Shown here piece by piece: positions 15,910 through 25,334 of a stretch of DNA of 36,400 nucleotides (its first letter is position 1; every line of letters begins with the position of its first letter). The translations under genes and the position numbers were made by a program. The stretch is from an uncultured Actinomycetes bacterium. Its GTDB lineage: Bacteria > Actinomycetota > Acidimicrobiia > Acidimicrobiales > RAAP-2. The notes under the pieces are model-generated. The model saw only the letters and a list, made by a program, of their open reading frames with translations. It ran no database searches and was not told the origin of the DNA. Location: the NCBI GenBank assembly GCA_903918025.1, contig CAIXCS010000163.1, positions 1-36,400 on the forward strand. Reading direction: 5' to 3'.

Positions 15910-17352
15910 GTGTCCATTCCGTATCGGTTTGACAAAGACACGAACGCCGGAGCGCTCGCTCAATCCTTCAACGACCTTGAGCCCGGTGCAGCTTCAGGGG
16001 TCATCGTCACCGTCGCAGGAAGAATCATGCTCAACCGGCCCCAGGGAAAGTTGAGTTTTGCCACGCTTCGCGACGAGACCGGCGAAGTCCAACTCTTTGG
16101 TCTGGCGTCTCGAACGACTGACTTTGAGGGACTCACCAAGGTCAACCTCGGCGACTGGGTAGGCGCCAAAGGAGAAGTAGTCCGGACGCGTCGAGGAGAA
16201 CTCTCTGTTCAAGTCGACGACTGGACGTTGCTCGCGGAAGCCCGTCGGAGTTTCGGCGACAAGTGGCGAGGAGTGTCTGATCACGATCTCAGGTATCGCC
16301 AACGCGAGGTGGACTTGTGGGCGAATCCACAGGTTCGGTCAACTCTGCAGGCTCGATCAAAGATCGTGCAGTCGATGCGCCAACGACTCTGGGCCGATGG
16401 GTACACCGAGGTCGAGACCCCAATCCTCCATCCAATTCCGGGCGGCGCAATTGCAAAGCCCTTTACGACGCACCACAACGCGCTCGACACCGAGTTCTAC
16501 CTTCGAATTGCGCCAGAGCTCTACTTGAAGCGCCTCGTCATTGGTGGATTTGAAAAGGTCTTTGAGATTGGTCGACTCTTTAGAAACGAAGGCATCAGCA
16601 CCCGTCACAATCCGGAATTCACCACGATCGAGCTCTACCGGGCCTACGCCGATTACGAGCAGATGATGGAACTCATTGAAGAGCTCGTCGCAGGTATCGC
16701 GATGGATGTGCTTGGAACGACCACGCTGACCTACCAAGACCGAGAGCTCGATCTCTCGACACCATGGCGGCGCGCAACAATCACGGAACTCATTGAGGAG
16801 GCGACCGGCAAGACCTTCACCGTCCACAGCGACCGGGCAGAACTCGTTGCCGCCCTTAACGAAGCAGGCGTAACGGCACAAGCGTCATGGGGAGAAGGTC
16901 GACTCCTCACCGAACTCTTCGAGGCAACTGCCGAGGCAGATCTCTGGCAGCCAACCTTCGTTCTTCACCATCCAAAAGAAGTTTCGCCACTCTCACGCAG
17001 CCACCGCGACGACCCGGCCATTACCGAACGTTTCGAAGCCTTCGTCGCTGGACGAGAACTCGTCAATGGGTTCTCTGAACTGGTTGATCCTGACGATCAG
17101 CGGTTGAGGTTTGAAGACCAGGCTGCCGCGCATGCTTCTGGCGATGACGAAGCAATGCTCGTTGACGAGGAGTATCTGCGGGCAATGGAGCACGGTCTTC
17201 CACCCACAGGTGGTCTCGGACTTGGCATTGATCGCCTCGTCATGCTGCTCACCAATACCGCCAATATTCGAGAGGTCATCGCCTTCCCGACGCTCAAGCC
17301 TGGACCGAATCAGCGCGCTGAGGTTGAAGCGCCCGAAAGCCCGTCCGAGTAG
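15910..17352 (+). CDS. lysS: Lysyl-tRNA synthetase, class II
   Basis: This 480-residue synthetase has an N-terminal OB-fold anticodon-binding domain (VTVAGRIMLNRPQGKLSFATLRDETGEVQLF) and a class II catalytic core. Motif 2 is FEIGRLFRNEGISTRHNPEFTTIELY and motif 3 is GLGLGIDRLVMLLTN. The GTG at 15910 is chosen because AGGGAG (15898-15903) lies six bases upstream and coaX ends at 15908; an in-frame ATG at 15865 inside coaX would add 15 residues unlike the family. The N-terminus is shorter than in most bacterial LysRS, which carry an extra helix of about 25 residues. coaX followed by lysS is also the mycobacterial order. Confidence 0.96.
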   Translation: MSIPYRFDKDTNAGALAQSFNDLEPGAASGVIVTVAGRIMLNRPQGKLSFATLRDETGEVQLFGLASRTTDFEGLTKVNLGDWVGAKGEVVRTRRGELSVQVDDWTLLAEARRSFGDKWRGVSDHDLRYRQREVDLWANPQVRSTLQARSKIVQSMRQRLWADGYTEVETPILHPIPGGAIAKPFTTHHNALDTEFYLRIAPELYLKRLVIGGFEKVFEIGRLFRNEGISTRHNPEFTTIELYRAYADYEQMMELIEELVAGIAMDVLGTTTLTYQDRELDLSTPWRRATITELIEEATGKTFTVHSDRAELVAALNEAGVTAQASWGEGRLLTELFEATAEADLWQPTFVLHHPKEVSPLSRSHRDDPAITERFEAFVAGRELVNGFSELVDPDDQRLRFEDQAAAHASGDDEAMLVDEEYLRAMEHGLPPTGGLGLGIDRLVMLLTNTANIREVIAFPTLKPGPNQRAEVEAPESPSE

Positions 17353-17355
17353 CAG

Positions 17356-17390
17356 CTGCGAAAAGTCGCAGAGAAGCGCGAAGTCGCTTC
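17356..17390. terminator. Two tandem short hairpins between convergent lysS and GNAT genes
   Basis: CTGCGA/TCGCAG (17356-17361 and 17366-17371, four-base loop) and GAAGCG/CGCTTC (17373-17378 and 17385-17390, six-base loop) fill the 36-base gap between the two stops. No T-run follows on either strand, so this is a weak bidirectional terminator candidate. Confidence 0.4.
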
Positions 17391-18087
17391 AGTCCGAGAG
17401 TCGCTCGAGCGACGCGACCTGCATCTCGCGTCGATCAACGAATCCCATCCGTTCATAGAGCGAGTGGGCACCCGGATTGGTTTCGGCGACATGCAAAAAC
17501 GACACCTCGCCCGCCTCACGCTCGAGAGCAACGAGATGACGAACGAGCGCCTCGGCCAGACCTTGTCCCCGAAAGGCCGGCAGCGTGCAGACCGCCGAAA
17601 TTTCTCTTGCGAAACCAACAGCAAATCTTTGGCCCGCCATGGCAACGAGGGTGCCCTCACGTCGAATCCCGAGGTAGGTGCCGAGTTCTACCGCTTTCGG
17701 AGCAAACGGACCTGGCTCGGTTTCAGAAACCAGCGCAAACATCTCCGGCGCATCATCTGAAGTAAGAACTACCGCTTCGTCACAAAAGCGCCCTTCAACG
17801 CCGGTTCCGAGCATCTGGTAGATCGAGCCACTGAAGGTCGTGACGAAACCCGGAGTCTCGGTCCCAAGATCAACGACTACCGCTACCGAGTCTCCAGGCT
17901 GGACGAGCGAAGCGAGGGAAAGAAATGCTGCAGGGTCACTTCGCTCACTGACCGCTGCAAACGGCGCGATCTCAGGTTGGAACCTGCAGATTTCATCATT
18001 TCCGAGTCGAAAGCGTCGGTGAGCTCCACGAAGCGAGAAGAGTGCTGGGTCATCAAGTGCCTGGACCTCAGTTGCCGTTAAGTCCAC
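17389..18087 (-). CDS. GNAT-family acetyltransferase (FR47-like)
   Basis: This 232-residue protein has an N-terminal half resembling the FR47-type domain (GNDEICRFQPEIAPFAAVSE) and a C-terminal GNAT core. The acetyl-CoA-binding motif A is ISAVCTLPAFRGQGLAEALVRHLVA at about 166-190, followed by SFLHVAETNPGAHSLYERMGFVDR, the usual end of the fold. The substrate cannot be deduced. The GTG at 18085-18087 is used. It lies 22 bases downstream of the polyprenyl synthase stop on the same strand, so the two could share a transcript. Confidence 0.85.
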   Translation of the reverse strand: MDLTATEVQALDDPALFSLRGAHRRFRLGNDEICRFQPEIAPFAAVSERSDPAAFLSLASLVQPGDSVAVVVDLGTETPGFVTTFSGSIYQMLGTGVEGRFCDEAVVLTSDDAPEMFALVSETEPGPFAPKAVELGTYLGIRREGTLVAMAGQRFAVGFAREISAVCTLPAFRGQGLAEALVRHLVALEREAGEVSFLHVAETNPGAHSLYERMGFVDRREMQVASLERLSD

Positions 18088-18109
18088 GGACAGTGCTCAG
18101 CCGTGCTGC

Positions 18110-19090
18110 TCAGACGAGCGCTGGGAGATCGGAGAGCAAGAGTGCACCGAGGTTCACCATTCCTCTGGCCAGATCACTACTGGGAAGTGAAAGGGCGGCG
18201 ACACGAGCCTCATCGAGATAGCGATGTGCCTCTGCAACGGTTGCCGCAATGCCGGTCGACTGCTCGACCAATGAACGTGCCGCTTCACGCTCAACGTCAC
18301 TGAGTGGTGCACCGAGAATTGCGGCAAGCTCCGAACCAAGAACTGGATCCTGAAGAGCCACCAGCACGGGAAGGGTGTAGATCCCCTCAGCGAGATCCTG
18401 TCCTGCTGGCTTGCCGAGTTGGCCACTCGTTGCAGTGACGTCGAGCACATCGTCGCGCAGTTGGTACATCATCCCGAAGCTGTAGCCAAAAGTGGTGAGT
18501 GCTTCGGTCTGCTCGACCGAACGGCCAGCCGTGATCGCACCGACTCGACACGCAGTAGCCATAAGGGCTGCGGTCTTGCCACCAATCGCAACTCGGTAGT
18601 CCGCATCGGTGCGTTCTACCGAAAAGGCGGTTCGAACCTCGGACACTTGACCTTGGGTCAACAGCGCGAGCGTGTTGGCGATAACACTCGCCACCTCGGT
18701 GCCGAGATCGGCGGCGATGGCGGCTGATCTGGCGAGCAGGTAATCGCCGGCAACGATGGCGACCAGGTTTCCGTAGCGGGAGTTGACCGATTCAACGTTG
18801 CGGCGCATGACCGCTTCATCCATAACGTCATCGTGGTAGAGCGACGCAAGGTGAACGAGTTCGACCGATACCGCTCCCATGAGGTCGTCATCTGAAGCAG
18901 GCCATTCTCCAGAGGTCGCGGATGCGAGACCCAGCAGAGGTCGGAGGCGCTTGCCTCCTGCCTTAATGAGGTGTGTCGTGACCTCGTCAAGGAAGGCTTC
19001 GCCTGTTTCGACGCTGGTCGATAACAGCGGCTCAAGGCGCGCGAGATCGGCTTCAACCGAAGCAAGACCAAGTGCGTCAATCGGATTCAC
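18110..19090 (-). CDS. Long-chain polyprenyl diphosphate synthase
   Basis: This 326-residue trans-prenyltransferase extends allylic diphosphates with isopentenyl diphosphate, probably to make the menaquinone side chain. The first aspartate-rich motif is in LVHLASLYHDDVMDE and the second in MMYQLRDDVLDV; GGKRLRPLL, GGKTAALMATAC and GNLVAIVAGDYLLA are also typical. The fifth residue before the first DDxxD is a small alanine rather than an aromatic, which in this family favours long products. The GTG start has a TANNNT box six bases upstream. Chain length (C35-C50) cannot be fixed by reading. Confidence 0.92.
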   Translation of the reverse strand: MNPIDALGLASVEADLARLEPLLSTSVETGEAFLDEVTTHLIKAGGKRLRPLLGLASATSGEWPASDDDLMGAVSVELVHLASLYHDDVMDEAVMRRNVESVNSRYGNLVAIVAGDYLLARSAAIAADLGTEVASVIANTLALLTQGQVSEVRTAFSVERTDADYRVAIGGKTAALMATACRVGAITAGRSVEQTEALTTFGYSFGMMYQLRDDVLDVTATSGQLGKPAGQDLAEGIYTLPVLVALQDPVLGSELAAILGAPLSDVEREAARSLVEQSTGIAATVAEAHRYLDEARVAALSLPSSDLARGMVNLGALLLSDLPALV

Positions 19091-19096
19091 ACCACC

Positions 19097-19102
19097 ACGA
19101 TA
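19097..19102 (-). promoter_or_regulatory. TATCGT -10 box, leaderless start for the polyprenyl synthase gene
   Basis: On the minus strand TATCGT ends six bases before the GTG at 19090, the same geometry as at sigR, hpt and radA. No ribosome site is seen between the box and the start, and the first downstream codons include further GTGs, so the exact start is open. Confidence 0.35.
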
Positions 19103-19163
19103 GGCGAGGTCGTCATGACCTCATCCGCTGAAGGGTGACTGAGGTGTCACCTTCGCGCGAGGG

Positions 19164-19197
19164 TTGCTTTCCACTACCCCCCGGTATGCTGAAGCAA
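19164..19197 (+). promoter_or_regulatory. clpC promoter candidate within an inverted repeat
   Basis: TTGCTT (19164-19169) and TATGCT (19185-19190) are spaced by 15 bases, slightly short for a -35/-10 pair. The left arm TTGCTT is mirrored by AAGCAA at 19192-19197, so the -10 box is enclosed by an inverted repeat that could be an operator. clpC begins 29 bases after the -10 box with AGAGGGG-rich sequence upstream. Confidence 0.35.
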
Positions 19198-19219
19198 CGC
19201 AAGAGAAAGAGGGGCAGGC

Positions 19220-21736
19220 GTGTTCGAACGATTCACCGACCGTGCTCGAAGAGTTCTGGTTCTCGCACAAGAAGAAGCTCGTCTCCTGAATCACAGTTTC
19301 ATCGGGACGGAGCACATCCTGTTGGGCCTGATTCACGAAGGAGAAGGGGTCGCGGCCAAGGCGCTCGAATCGCTTGGCATCACCCTCGAAGCAGTGCGTG
19401 AAAAGGTCGAGGAGACCATTGGCATGTCGGGGAATCCCCCGAGTGGCTCGCCTCCGTTCACACCTCGAGCCAAAAAGGTTCTCGAACTCTCTCTCCGAGA
19501 AGCCTTGCAACTCGGTCACAGTTACATTGGCACCGAGCACATGCTGCTCGGCCTCGTTCGCGAAGGCGAAGGGGTAGCGGCACAGGTTCTCGTCTCGCTT
19601 GGTGGAGATTTGGCTGCCGTTCGCAAGCAGGTCATCGACATGATGTCCGGCTACCAGGGCAAGGACTCCGGTTCTTCAAGTACCCCAACCGCTCCAAGCG
19701 ATGCGTCGAGTGGCTCTGCGGTGCTCGACCAGTTTGGGCGCAACCTGACCCAACTTGCTCGCGACAAGAAGATCGATCCCCTCGTTGGTCGGGATAAGGA
19801 AATTGAGCGGGTCATGCAGGTCCTCTCACGCCGGACGAAGAACAACCCCGTACTCATTGGTGAGCCTGGAGTTGGCAAGACCGCCATTGTTGAGGGTCTC
19901 GCACTCAAGATCGTTGCTGGCGAAGTTCCAGAGACGCTTGCCGGCAAGCAGCTGTACACGCTCGACCTTGGTTCGCTGGTGGCCGGTTCGCGTTACCGCG
20001 GCGATTTCGAAGAGCGACTCAAGAAGGTGCTGAAGGAGATCCGCACACGCGGCGACATCATCTTGTTCATCGACGAGATTCACACCTTGGTTGGCGCAGG
20101 TGCTGCCGAAGGTGCCATCGATGCTGCGTCAATCCTGAAGCCGATGCTCGCTCGTGGCGAACTGCAGACCATCGGTGCGACGACCATCGACGAGTATCGC
20201 AAGTACGTCGAGAAGGACGCCGCGCTCGAGCGTCGATTCCAACCAGTCAAGGTTGACCAGCCGTCTGTTGCGCTGACGATCGACATCTTGAAGGGTCTTC
20301 GTGACCGCTACGAGGCACATCACTCCGTCACCATCACGGACCAAGCGCTCGTTGCCGCAGCCAACATGGCGGACCGGTACATCTCCGATCGTTTTCTTCC
20401 TGACAAGGCAATCGATCTGATTGATGAAGCGGGAGCGCGTCTGAGAATTCGTCGGATGGCGACGCCACCGGCCTACAAGAAGCTTGAAGAGGAGATCTCC
20501 CGTCTGCGTGCAGACAAAGAGACTGCTCTCGAGAAGAGCGCCTTTGAACAGGCCAAGAAGTTGGCCGACCAAGAGCAAGAGAAGCTCACACAGAAAGAAG
20601 CGCTCGAAGCCGACTGGAAAGCTGAAGGCGTCGAGTTGTTCGACGTTGTCGACGAAGAGACCATTGCTGAAGTGCTCGCCACCTGGACCGGCATCCCCGT
20701 CTACCGCCTCACTGAGGAAGAGACGTCGAAGTTGCTCCGCATGGAGGACGAACTCCACAAGCGAATCGTTGGACAAGAAGACGCCCTGAAAGCGCTCTCA
20801 CGGGCAATTCGCAGGACTCGTGCTGGCCTCAAGGACCCGAAACGACCTTCAGGTTCGTTCATCTTCCTTGGTCCAACCGGAGTTGGAAAGACGGAACTGG
20901 CAAAGGCTTTGGCCGAATTCCTGTTCGATGACGAAGGTGCACTTATCCAACTCGACATGTCCGAGTACATGGAGAAGCACACCGTGAGCCGACTCGTTGG
21001 TTCTCCTCCTGGATACGTTGGCTACGAAGAGGGTGGACAACTGACCGAGGCTGTTCGGCGCAAGCCGTTCTCGGTGGTGCTCTTCGACGAAGTGGAGAAG
21101 GCGCACCCTGATGTCTTCAACACCCTCCTCCAAATTCTTGAGGATGGTCGGTTGACCGACAGCCAAGGCCGAGTGGTCGACTTCAAGAACACGGTGCTCA
21201 TCATGACGTCAAACCTCGGCACCGCGGATCTCCGCAAGGCCAATCTTGGTTTCGCAACGTCGACGGCTGCCGTCTCCTATGAGCGGATGAAGGTCAAGGT
21301 GAACGAAGCGCTGAAGGCTCACTTCCGACCAGAGTTTCTCAACCGAATTGACGATGTCATCGTGTTCCACGAGTTGACCAAGGAACAGGTTGTGACCATT
21401 GCCGACCTGCTCCTTGCTCGGACTGCAGAGCAACTTTCGCTGCAGGGACTCGGTCTTGAGTTGACGCTCGAAGCCAAGGCACTCATTGCCGACAAGGGAT
21501 ACGACCCTGAACTTGGTGCTCGGCCACTCCGTCGTGCCATTCAGCAAATGGTTGAAGACCCACTCAGCGAGAAGTTGCTGTGGAAGGAATTCCGTGTGGG
21601 TCAGACGATTGTCGTTGACGTCGAGCCAGACCCAGATGGACTCGAGGGCGAGATGCGTCTCACCTTCGCAGCCATTGACGGGTTTGAGCCACCAGAGATG
21701 GAACTTGCTGGAACGAGCACGCTTTCCGAAGAGTAG
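19220..21736 (+). CDS. clpC: ATP-dependent Clp protease ATP-binding subunit ClpC
   Basis: This 838-residue AAA+ unfoldase feeds proteins to the ClpP protease. The N-terminal double Clp-N repeat has [20 protein letters not shown] and [20 protein letters not shown]. The first ATPase module has Walker A GEPGVGKT near residue 214 and Walker [15 protein letters not shown]-containing coiled-coil middle domain follows, and the second module has GPTGVGKTE near 551 and [14 protein letters not shown]. The tripeptide LGF near residue 676 is the ClpP-docking loop. GTG 19220 follows a purine-rich GAAAGAGGGG stretch. It is monocistronic: its own promoter region lies upstream and a strong terminator downstream. 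Confidence 0.97.
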   Translation: MFERFTDRARRVLVLAQEEARLLNHSFIGTEHILLGLIHEGEGVAAKALESLGITLEAVREKVEETIGMSGNPPSGSPPFTPRAKKVLELSLREALQLGHSYIGTEHMLLGLVREGEGVAAQVLVSLGGDLAAVRKQVIDMMSGYQGKDSGSSSTPTAPSDASSGSAVLDQFGRNLTQLARDKKIDPLVGRDKEIERVMQVLSRRTKNNPVLIGEPGVGKTAIVEGLALKIVAGEVPETLAGKQLYTLDLGSLVAGSRYRGDFEERLKKVLKEIRTRGDIILFIDEIHTLVGAGAAEGAIDAASILKPMLARGELQTIGATTIDEYRKYVEKDAALERRFQPVKVDQPSVALTIDILKGLRDRYEAHHSVTITDQALVAAANMADRYISDRFLPDKAIDLIDEAGARLRIRRMATPPAYKKLEEEISRLRADKETALEKSAFEQAKKLADQEQEKLTQKEALEADWKAEGVELFDVVDEETIAEVLATWTGIPVYRLTEEETSKLLRMEDELHKRIVGQEDALKALSRAIRRTRAGLKDPKRPSGSFIFLGPTGVGKTELAKALAEFLFDDEGALIQLDMSEYMEKHTVSRLVGSPPGYVGYEEGGQLTEAVRRKPFSVVLFDEVEKAHPDVFNTLLQILEDGRLTDSQGRVVDFKNTVLIMTSNLGTADLRKANLGFATSTAAVSYERMKVKVNEALKAHFRPEFLNRIDDVIVFHELTKEQVVTIADLLLARTAEQLSLQGLGLELTLEAKALIADKGYDPELGARPLRRAIQQMVEDPLSEKLLWKEFRVGQTIVVDVEPDPDGLEGEMRLTFAAIDGFEPPEMELAGTSTLSEE

Positions 21737-21760
21737 GACTCGAGCAGTACCACTAATTCA

Positions 21761-21794
21761 AACTGAGGCCAGCCCCTACGGGCTGGCCTCAGTT
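21761..21794 (+). terminator. Strong intrinsic terminator after clpC
   Basis: A perfect 15-base-pair stem (arms 21761-21775 and 21780-21794, beginning AACTGAGGCC) closes a four-base loop CTAC and is followed by CTTC. The upstream flank is A-rich as well, so it may work in both directions. It isolates clpC from radA. Confidence 0.85.
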
Positions 21795-21842
21795 CTTCAC
21801 CGCAACCCATTCGTTCGTTGCGCGACTGCGACAACCCGTCTC

Positions 21843-21848
21843 TAGGCT
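21843..21848 (+). promoter_or_regulatory. TAGGCT -10 box, leaderless start for radA
   Basis: TAGGCT ends six bases before the radA ATG, the same hexamer and spacing as at sigR. A TTGCGC (21818-21823) lies 19 bases upstream as a loose -35. No ribosome binding site is present. Confidence 0.45.
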
Positions 21849-21854
21849 CGATCT

Positions 21855-23189
21855 ATGGCCCGAACTGTTCCCTACACCTGCACGAGTTGCGCCGGAGTAG
21901 CTCCAAAGTGGTCTGGGCAGTGTCCGACGTGTGGTTCATGGAACACGCTCGTCGAGGCAATCGCCGGCAAGGCGAGCAGTCCCGTCCAGAGTCTCGCTTC
22001 GGTCTCTTTGGTTCATGGCTCACCGAGGCCAACCGGAGTCGAAGAGTTCGATCGCCTCTTTGGCGGTGGCCTCCTTCCGGGATCGGTCACACTGCTCTAC
22101 GGAGAGCCCGGTGCAGGAAAGTCAACGCTGCTCTCACAGGTAGCGATCGCTGCTTCTGCCCGCGGAACAATTGTCTTGCTCGTCTGTGCTGAAGAGTCAG
22201 CAGCGCAAGTCCGTCTTCGAACCGAGCGACTGGGCTTGCTTCCAAAGGAACTGCTCGTCATCGCCACCACGTCACTCGATGAAGCATTGACCGCTGCGGA
22301 GCAGTCCAATGCCGAACTCGTGGTGGTTGACTCCATCCAGGCACTGCGGGCTGACGATGTTGCTGGGCCGTCGGGCGCGATCAACCAATTGCGCACCTGC
22401 GCCGAGCGGTTAGTCGCGTTGGCAAAGCACCGAGGGCCAGCGATCATCATTGTTGGTCATGTCACCAAAGACGGTGAGGTTGCTGGACCGAGAAGCCTCG
22501 AACACATGGTCGATACTGTCGTGGCATTTGAAGGTGATCGTCACCAGACGCTTCGAATTGCTCGAGCGGTGAAACATCGATTCGGCACGACAGGAGAAGT
22601 TGGCCTGTTTGAAATGGGATCGTCAGGCCTCGCAGCGGTCGACGATCCTGGCCGACTCCTGCTTGACGAGCATGTCCACCACGTCGCTGGTTCGGCTCTT
22701 GCCATTGTCCTTGAAGGGCACCGCCCACTCATTACCGAGCTCCAAACACTCGTGGTGGATGCTCATGGTGGCGTAGCCCGGCGAACGGCTTCGGGCATAG
22801 ACCACGCTCGAATTTCTCTTCTCCTCGCAGTCCTTGAGGCGAGATGTGGGCTCTCGCTCGCCGGACTAGACGTCTTTGCCAGTGTGACCGGTGGCCTTCG
22901 AGCCACTGAGCCAGCGGTTGATTTGCCCTTGGCCCTTGCCCTCACCGCTGCAGTCTCAGAACGTTCCCTCCCAAAGGGGCTCGCTTCCTTTGGCGAAGTT
23001 GGGCTTGCGGGCGAACTTCGGCGGGTCCGTGGCGCCGAGCGGCGAATTGCCGAGGCGAGCAGACTTGGACTGCGCCATGTGATCGTGCCAGCCTCAACTC
23101 CTGAGGTTGAAACTTCCGTTCAACTCCACCGCGCAGCAACCGTCGACGAAGCCATCGACCTCGCTCGCAACGTCATCCCAGCGCATTAG
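21855..23189 (+). CDS. radA: DNA repair protein RadA (Sms)
   Basis: This 444-residue ATPase helps branch migration and processing of recombination intermediates. It has the N-terminal C4 zinc finger (C9, C12, C23, C26 in YTCTSCAG...GQCPTCGSWN), Walker A GEPGAGKST at 83-91, Walker B LVVVDSI, and a C-terminal Lon-protease-like domain (GLDVFASVTGGLRATEPAVDLPLALAL). The RadA-specific KNRFG motif reads KHRFG, an asparagine-to-histidine change next to the catalytic lysine and arginine. All other family features are intact. Confidence 0.95.
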   Translation: MARTVPYTCTSCAGVAPKWSGQCPTCGSWNTLVEAIAGKASSPVQSLASVSLVHGSPRPTGVEEFDRLFGGGLLPGSVTLLYGEPGAGKSTLLSQVAIAASARGTIVLLVCAEESAAQVRLRTERLGLLPKELLVIATTSLDEALTAAEQSNAELVVVDSIQALRADDVAGPSGAINQLRTCAERLVALAKHRGPAIIIVGHVTKDGEVAGPRSLEHMVDTVVAFEGDRHQTLRIARAVKHRFGTTGEVGLFEMGSSGLAAVDDPGRLLLDEHVHHVAGSALAIVLEGHRPLITELQTLVVDAHGGVARRTASGIDHARISLLLAVLEARCGLSLAGLDVFASVTGGLRATEPAVDLPLALALTAAVSERSLPKGLASFGEVGLAGELRRVRGAERRIAEASRLGLRHVIVPASTPEVETSVQLHRAATVDEAIDLARNVIPAH

Positions 23190-23222
23190 GCGTTCAGTCC
23201 TGCCAGCGGAACCGTTGATCGG

Positions 23223-23228
23223 TACACT
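23223..23228 (+). promoter_or_regulatory. Possible -10 box (TACACT) for the disrupted membrane-protein gene
   Basis: TACACT fits TANNNT and lies 29 bases before the ATG at 23258. GAGGAG (23251-23256) is the ribosome site; its spacing suits the GTG at 23261 better than the ATG at 23258. No clear -35 box was seen. Confidence 0.3.
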
Positions 23229-24406
23229 CGCGCCATCACAAGCCCACACAGAGGAGCATGGTGACCGCGACAGAACTCCGCCCTCAAGGCTTCAGCGGCA
23301 TGCCAAGAGGACTTCGTGAGCTTGTTGCGTCACCGAAACGACGAGCTCTTTGGTCCATTGGCATCGTCTCCGCCCTCCTCCATCTCGCAACCATGGCAAG
23401 GGGAAGTGTCTTCTCCGGATCCGAGATCGTCGGCGACATCCACCTGCTGCCTTTCTCCGTGCTGCGGGACCATCCGCTCGCTGCCCTCACACATCTCCAT
23501 GCCCAACCACCACTCTTCAACCTTGCCACCGCCCTGTTGTTACCCCTCCCTCGTGGTGTTGCAGCAGTGCTCGTCAACGTGGTCTTTCTCGCTTGCACGG
23601 TCAGTGTTGCTCTCGCCGCCGCAGGCATGCTTCTCGATGCGTCGGTGCGAATTTGGCTCACCGTTACCGTTGTGGTGGTTGGAATCGTGCTTGATCCCGC
23701 GTTCATCCTCTACCAAACACACTGGAGCTATACCCTTCCAACGGCAGCACTCGCGTCGCTTTCCGGATAGGCAGCACTCAGGTTTGCTCTGCGAGGAACC
23801 CTTCGAAGCGGTCTCGCCTTCGGCGTTGTCGCGACCCTGCTCATCCTGACGAATAGCTCGTTCCAGATCTACACAGTCGCTCTGGCGACAATCCCTGTAC
23901 TCATTCGCCTTCGTGCTCATCGGCGGCTCTTGCTGCAAGTCTTCCTCGGACCACTGCTCGTTCTTGGCTGTTGGTATGGAGCGAACTTCATTTCCTACGG
24001 AACCTCCACCACCTCGTCGTGGCTTGGGATGAACCTCGCTCGCCAAACGACCATGTTCGACAATCGTGCCGACCTCCACGCGCTGGTGAACAGCAAGGTC
24101 CTCACCTCAGTCGCTCTCATTCTTCCGTTTCACCCCCTCGACGCCTACTCATCTCTGGGACCATTTCCACCAACCGGGATCCCAGGGCTCGACGTTACGT
24201 TCGCTGACGGACATCCCAACTTCAATAACTCCGCCTACCTCAAGATTTCGAAGGCCTACCTCCACAACGATCTGGCGTTCATTGTTCATCGTCCGAAGGC
24301 CTACCTCATCCATGTTGCGAGAAGTGTCGAGATGTGGAGTCTGCCTGCCGAGCAGTACCTCCCCGGATTTTCACCAAATCGGTTCTCCTTCAGTGGTTGG
24401 ACGGCG

Positions 24407-24409
24407 TTC
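24407..24409. repeat. Target site duplication (left copy) of the IS3 element
   Basis: TTC here is repeated as TTC at 25696-25698 on the other side of the element. Three-base duplications are usual for IS3-family insertions, and removing one copy with the element restores the reading frame. Confidence 0.85.
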
Positions 24410-24435
24410 TGACCTTTCCCCCAAGAACCGGACAC
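24410..24435. repeat. IS3 terminal inverted repeat, transposase 3' side
   Basis: It starts TGACCTTT and ends CCGGACAC. Compared with the reverse complement of 25670-25695 it differs at one T/C position and four consecutive positions in the middle. Confidence 0.9.
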
Positions 24436-24440
24436 ATTGT

Positions 24441-25334
24441 TTATGCGGCTTGGATCTGACGCTGAGCGAATCGTAGTTCCCACTCGATCGGCGACATGTT
24501 GTTGATCGAACTGTGCAGACGCAACGTGTTGTAGTGGTTGATCCACGCGATTATGGCTCGCCGAGCTTCGGCTCGCGTCTCGAATCGAAAGCGACTGACC
24601 ATCTCGCGCTTGAGGGTCGACCAGAAACTCTCGGCAACGGCATTGTCGTGGCACGAGCCGGTGCGTCCAACGGACTGGACGATGCCGAATGACTCACAGA
24701 GCTCGCGGTAGTCGTGCGACATGTATTGCGCCCCACGGTCACCGTGAAAGACCATTCCCTTGACTTCACCACCGCGAGCGTTCACCGCCATGGTGAGAGC
24801 GTTCGACACGAGCTCGGTCGGCATTCGTTCGCCCATGTCGTAACCAACGCAGCGACGTGAGCCAATGTCGAGCACGCCGGCGAGGAACAGCCAGCCCTCG
24901 CCGGTGGGGATGTAGGTGATGTCCCCGCAGGTGCGCAGCCCCGGCTCGCCGACGGAGAAGTCACGATTGATGTGGTCCGGCAACGGCGGCGCCGAGACGT
25001 CGGGGATCGTCGTGCGGCACTTCTTGCGACGGGCGTCTTTGGCGTAGAGACCGTTCTCGCGCACGATGCGTTCGACGCGCTTGTGGTTGACGCAGCGCTC
25101 GCGACGCAGTTCGCCCGTCAGACGCGGGGATCCGTAGGTGTCATCGAGGGTGTCGTGAATCGCGATGATCTCGTTGACCAGGTAAGCCTCGTCGAGCTCG
25201 AACGCTGTTGGTCCGGACCCGTGGGTCTCGCGCCAGTCGTAGTAACTCGATGGCGGCACCTCAGCCACTCGACAACACAGTCGAATGGGGAATCCTTCGG
25301 CCTTCCGGGCCCTGATCCAACGGTATTTGGTCAC
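24441..25334 (-). CDS. IS3-family transposase OrfB (DDE integrase core)
   Basis: This 297-residue protein has an N-terminal HTH_21-type segment (YGSPRLTGELRRERCVNHKRVERIVRENGLYAK) and an rve catalytic domain. The DDE residues are in TCGDITYIP, VFHGDRGAQYMS and DNAVAESFWSTLKRE, and the C-terminal YNTLRLHSSINNMSPIEWE is typical. It begins at a GTG overlapping the OrfA stop (GTGA). The -1 frame is open upstream, so an OrfAB fusion by frameshifting is also possible. Confidence 0.95.
   Translation of the reverse strand: MTKYRWIRARKAEGFPIRLCCRVAEVPPSSYYDWRETHGSGPTAFELDEAYLVNEIIAIHDTLDDTYGSPRLTGELRRERCVNHKRVERIVRENGLYAKDARRKKCRTTIPDVSAPPLPDHINRDFSVGEPGLRTCGDITYIPTGEGWLFLAGVLDIGSRRCVGYDMGERMPTELVSNALTMAVNARGGEVKGMVFHGDRGAQYMSHDYRELCESFGIVQSVGRTGSCHDNAVAESFWSTLKREMVSRFRFETRAEARRAIIAWINHYNTLRLHSSINNMSPIEWELRFAQRQIQAA

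Noticed and set aside
19141-19163. ClgR-type operator (CGC-spaced-GCG) in TTCGCGCGAG upstream of clpC
   Set aside because: The half-sites are adjacent rather than spaced and do not fit the known pattern well enough to claim.
20129-20776. Minus-strand frame of 215 residues inside clpC
   Set aside because: It lies entirely within a well-conserved ClpC coding region and has no recognisable start signals or domains.
23768-23770. Recoded amber codon (pyrrolysine or programmed readthrough)
   Set aside because: Nothing in the window supports an amber suppressor system, and the same gene carries a second inactivating lesion, so simple decay is more likely.
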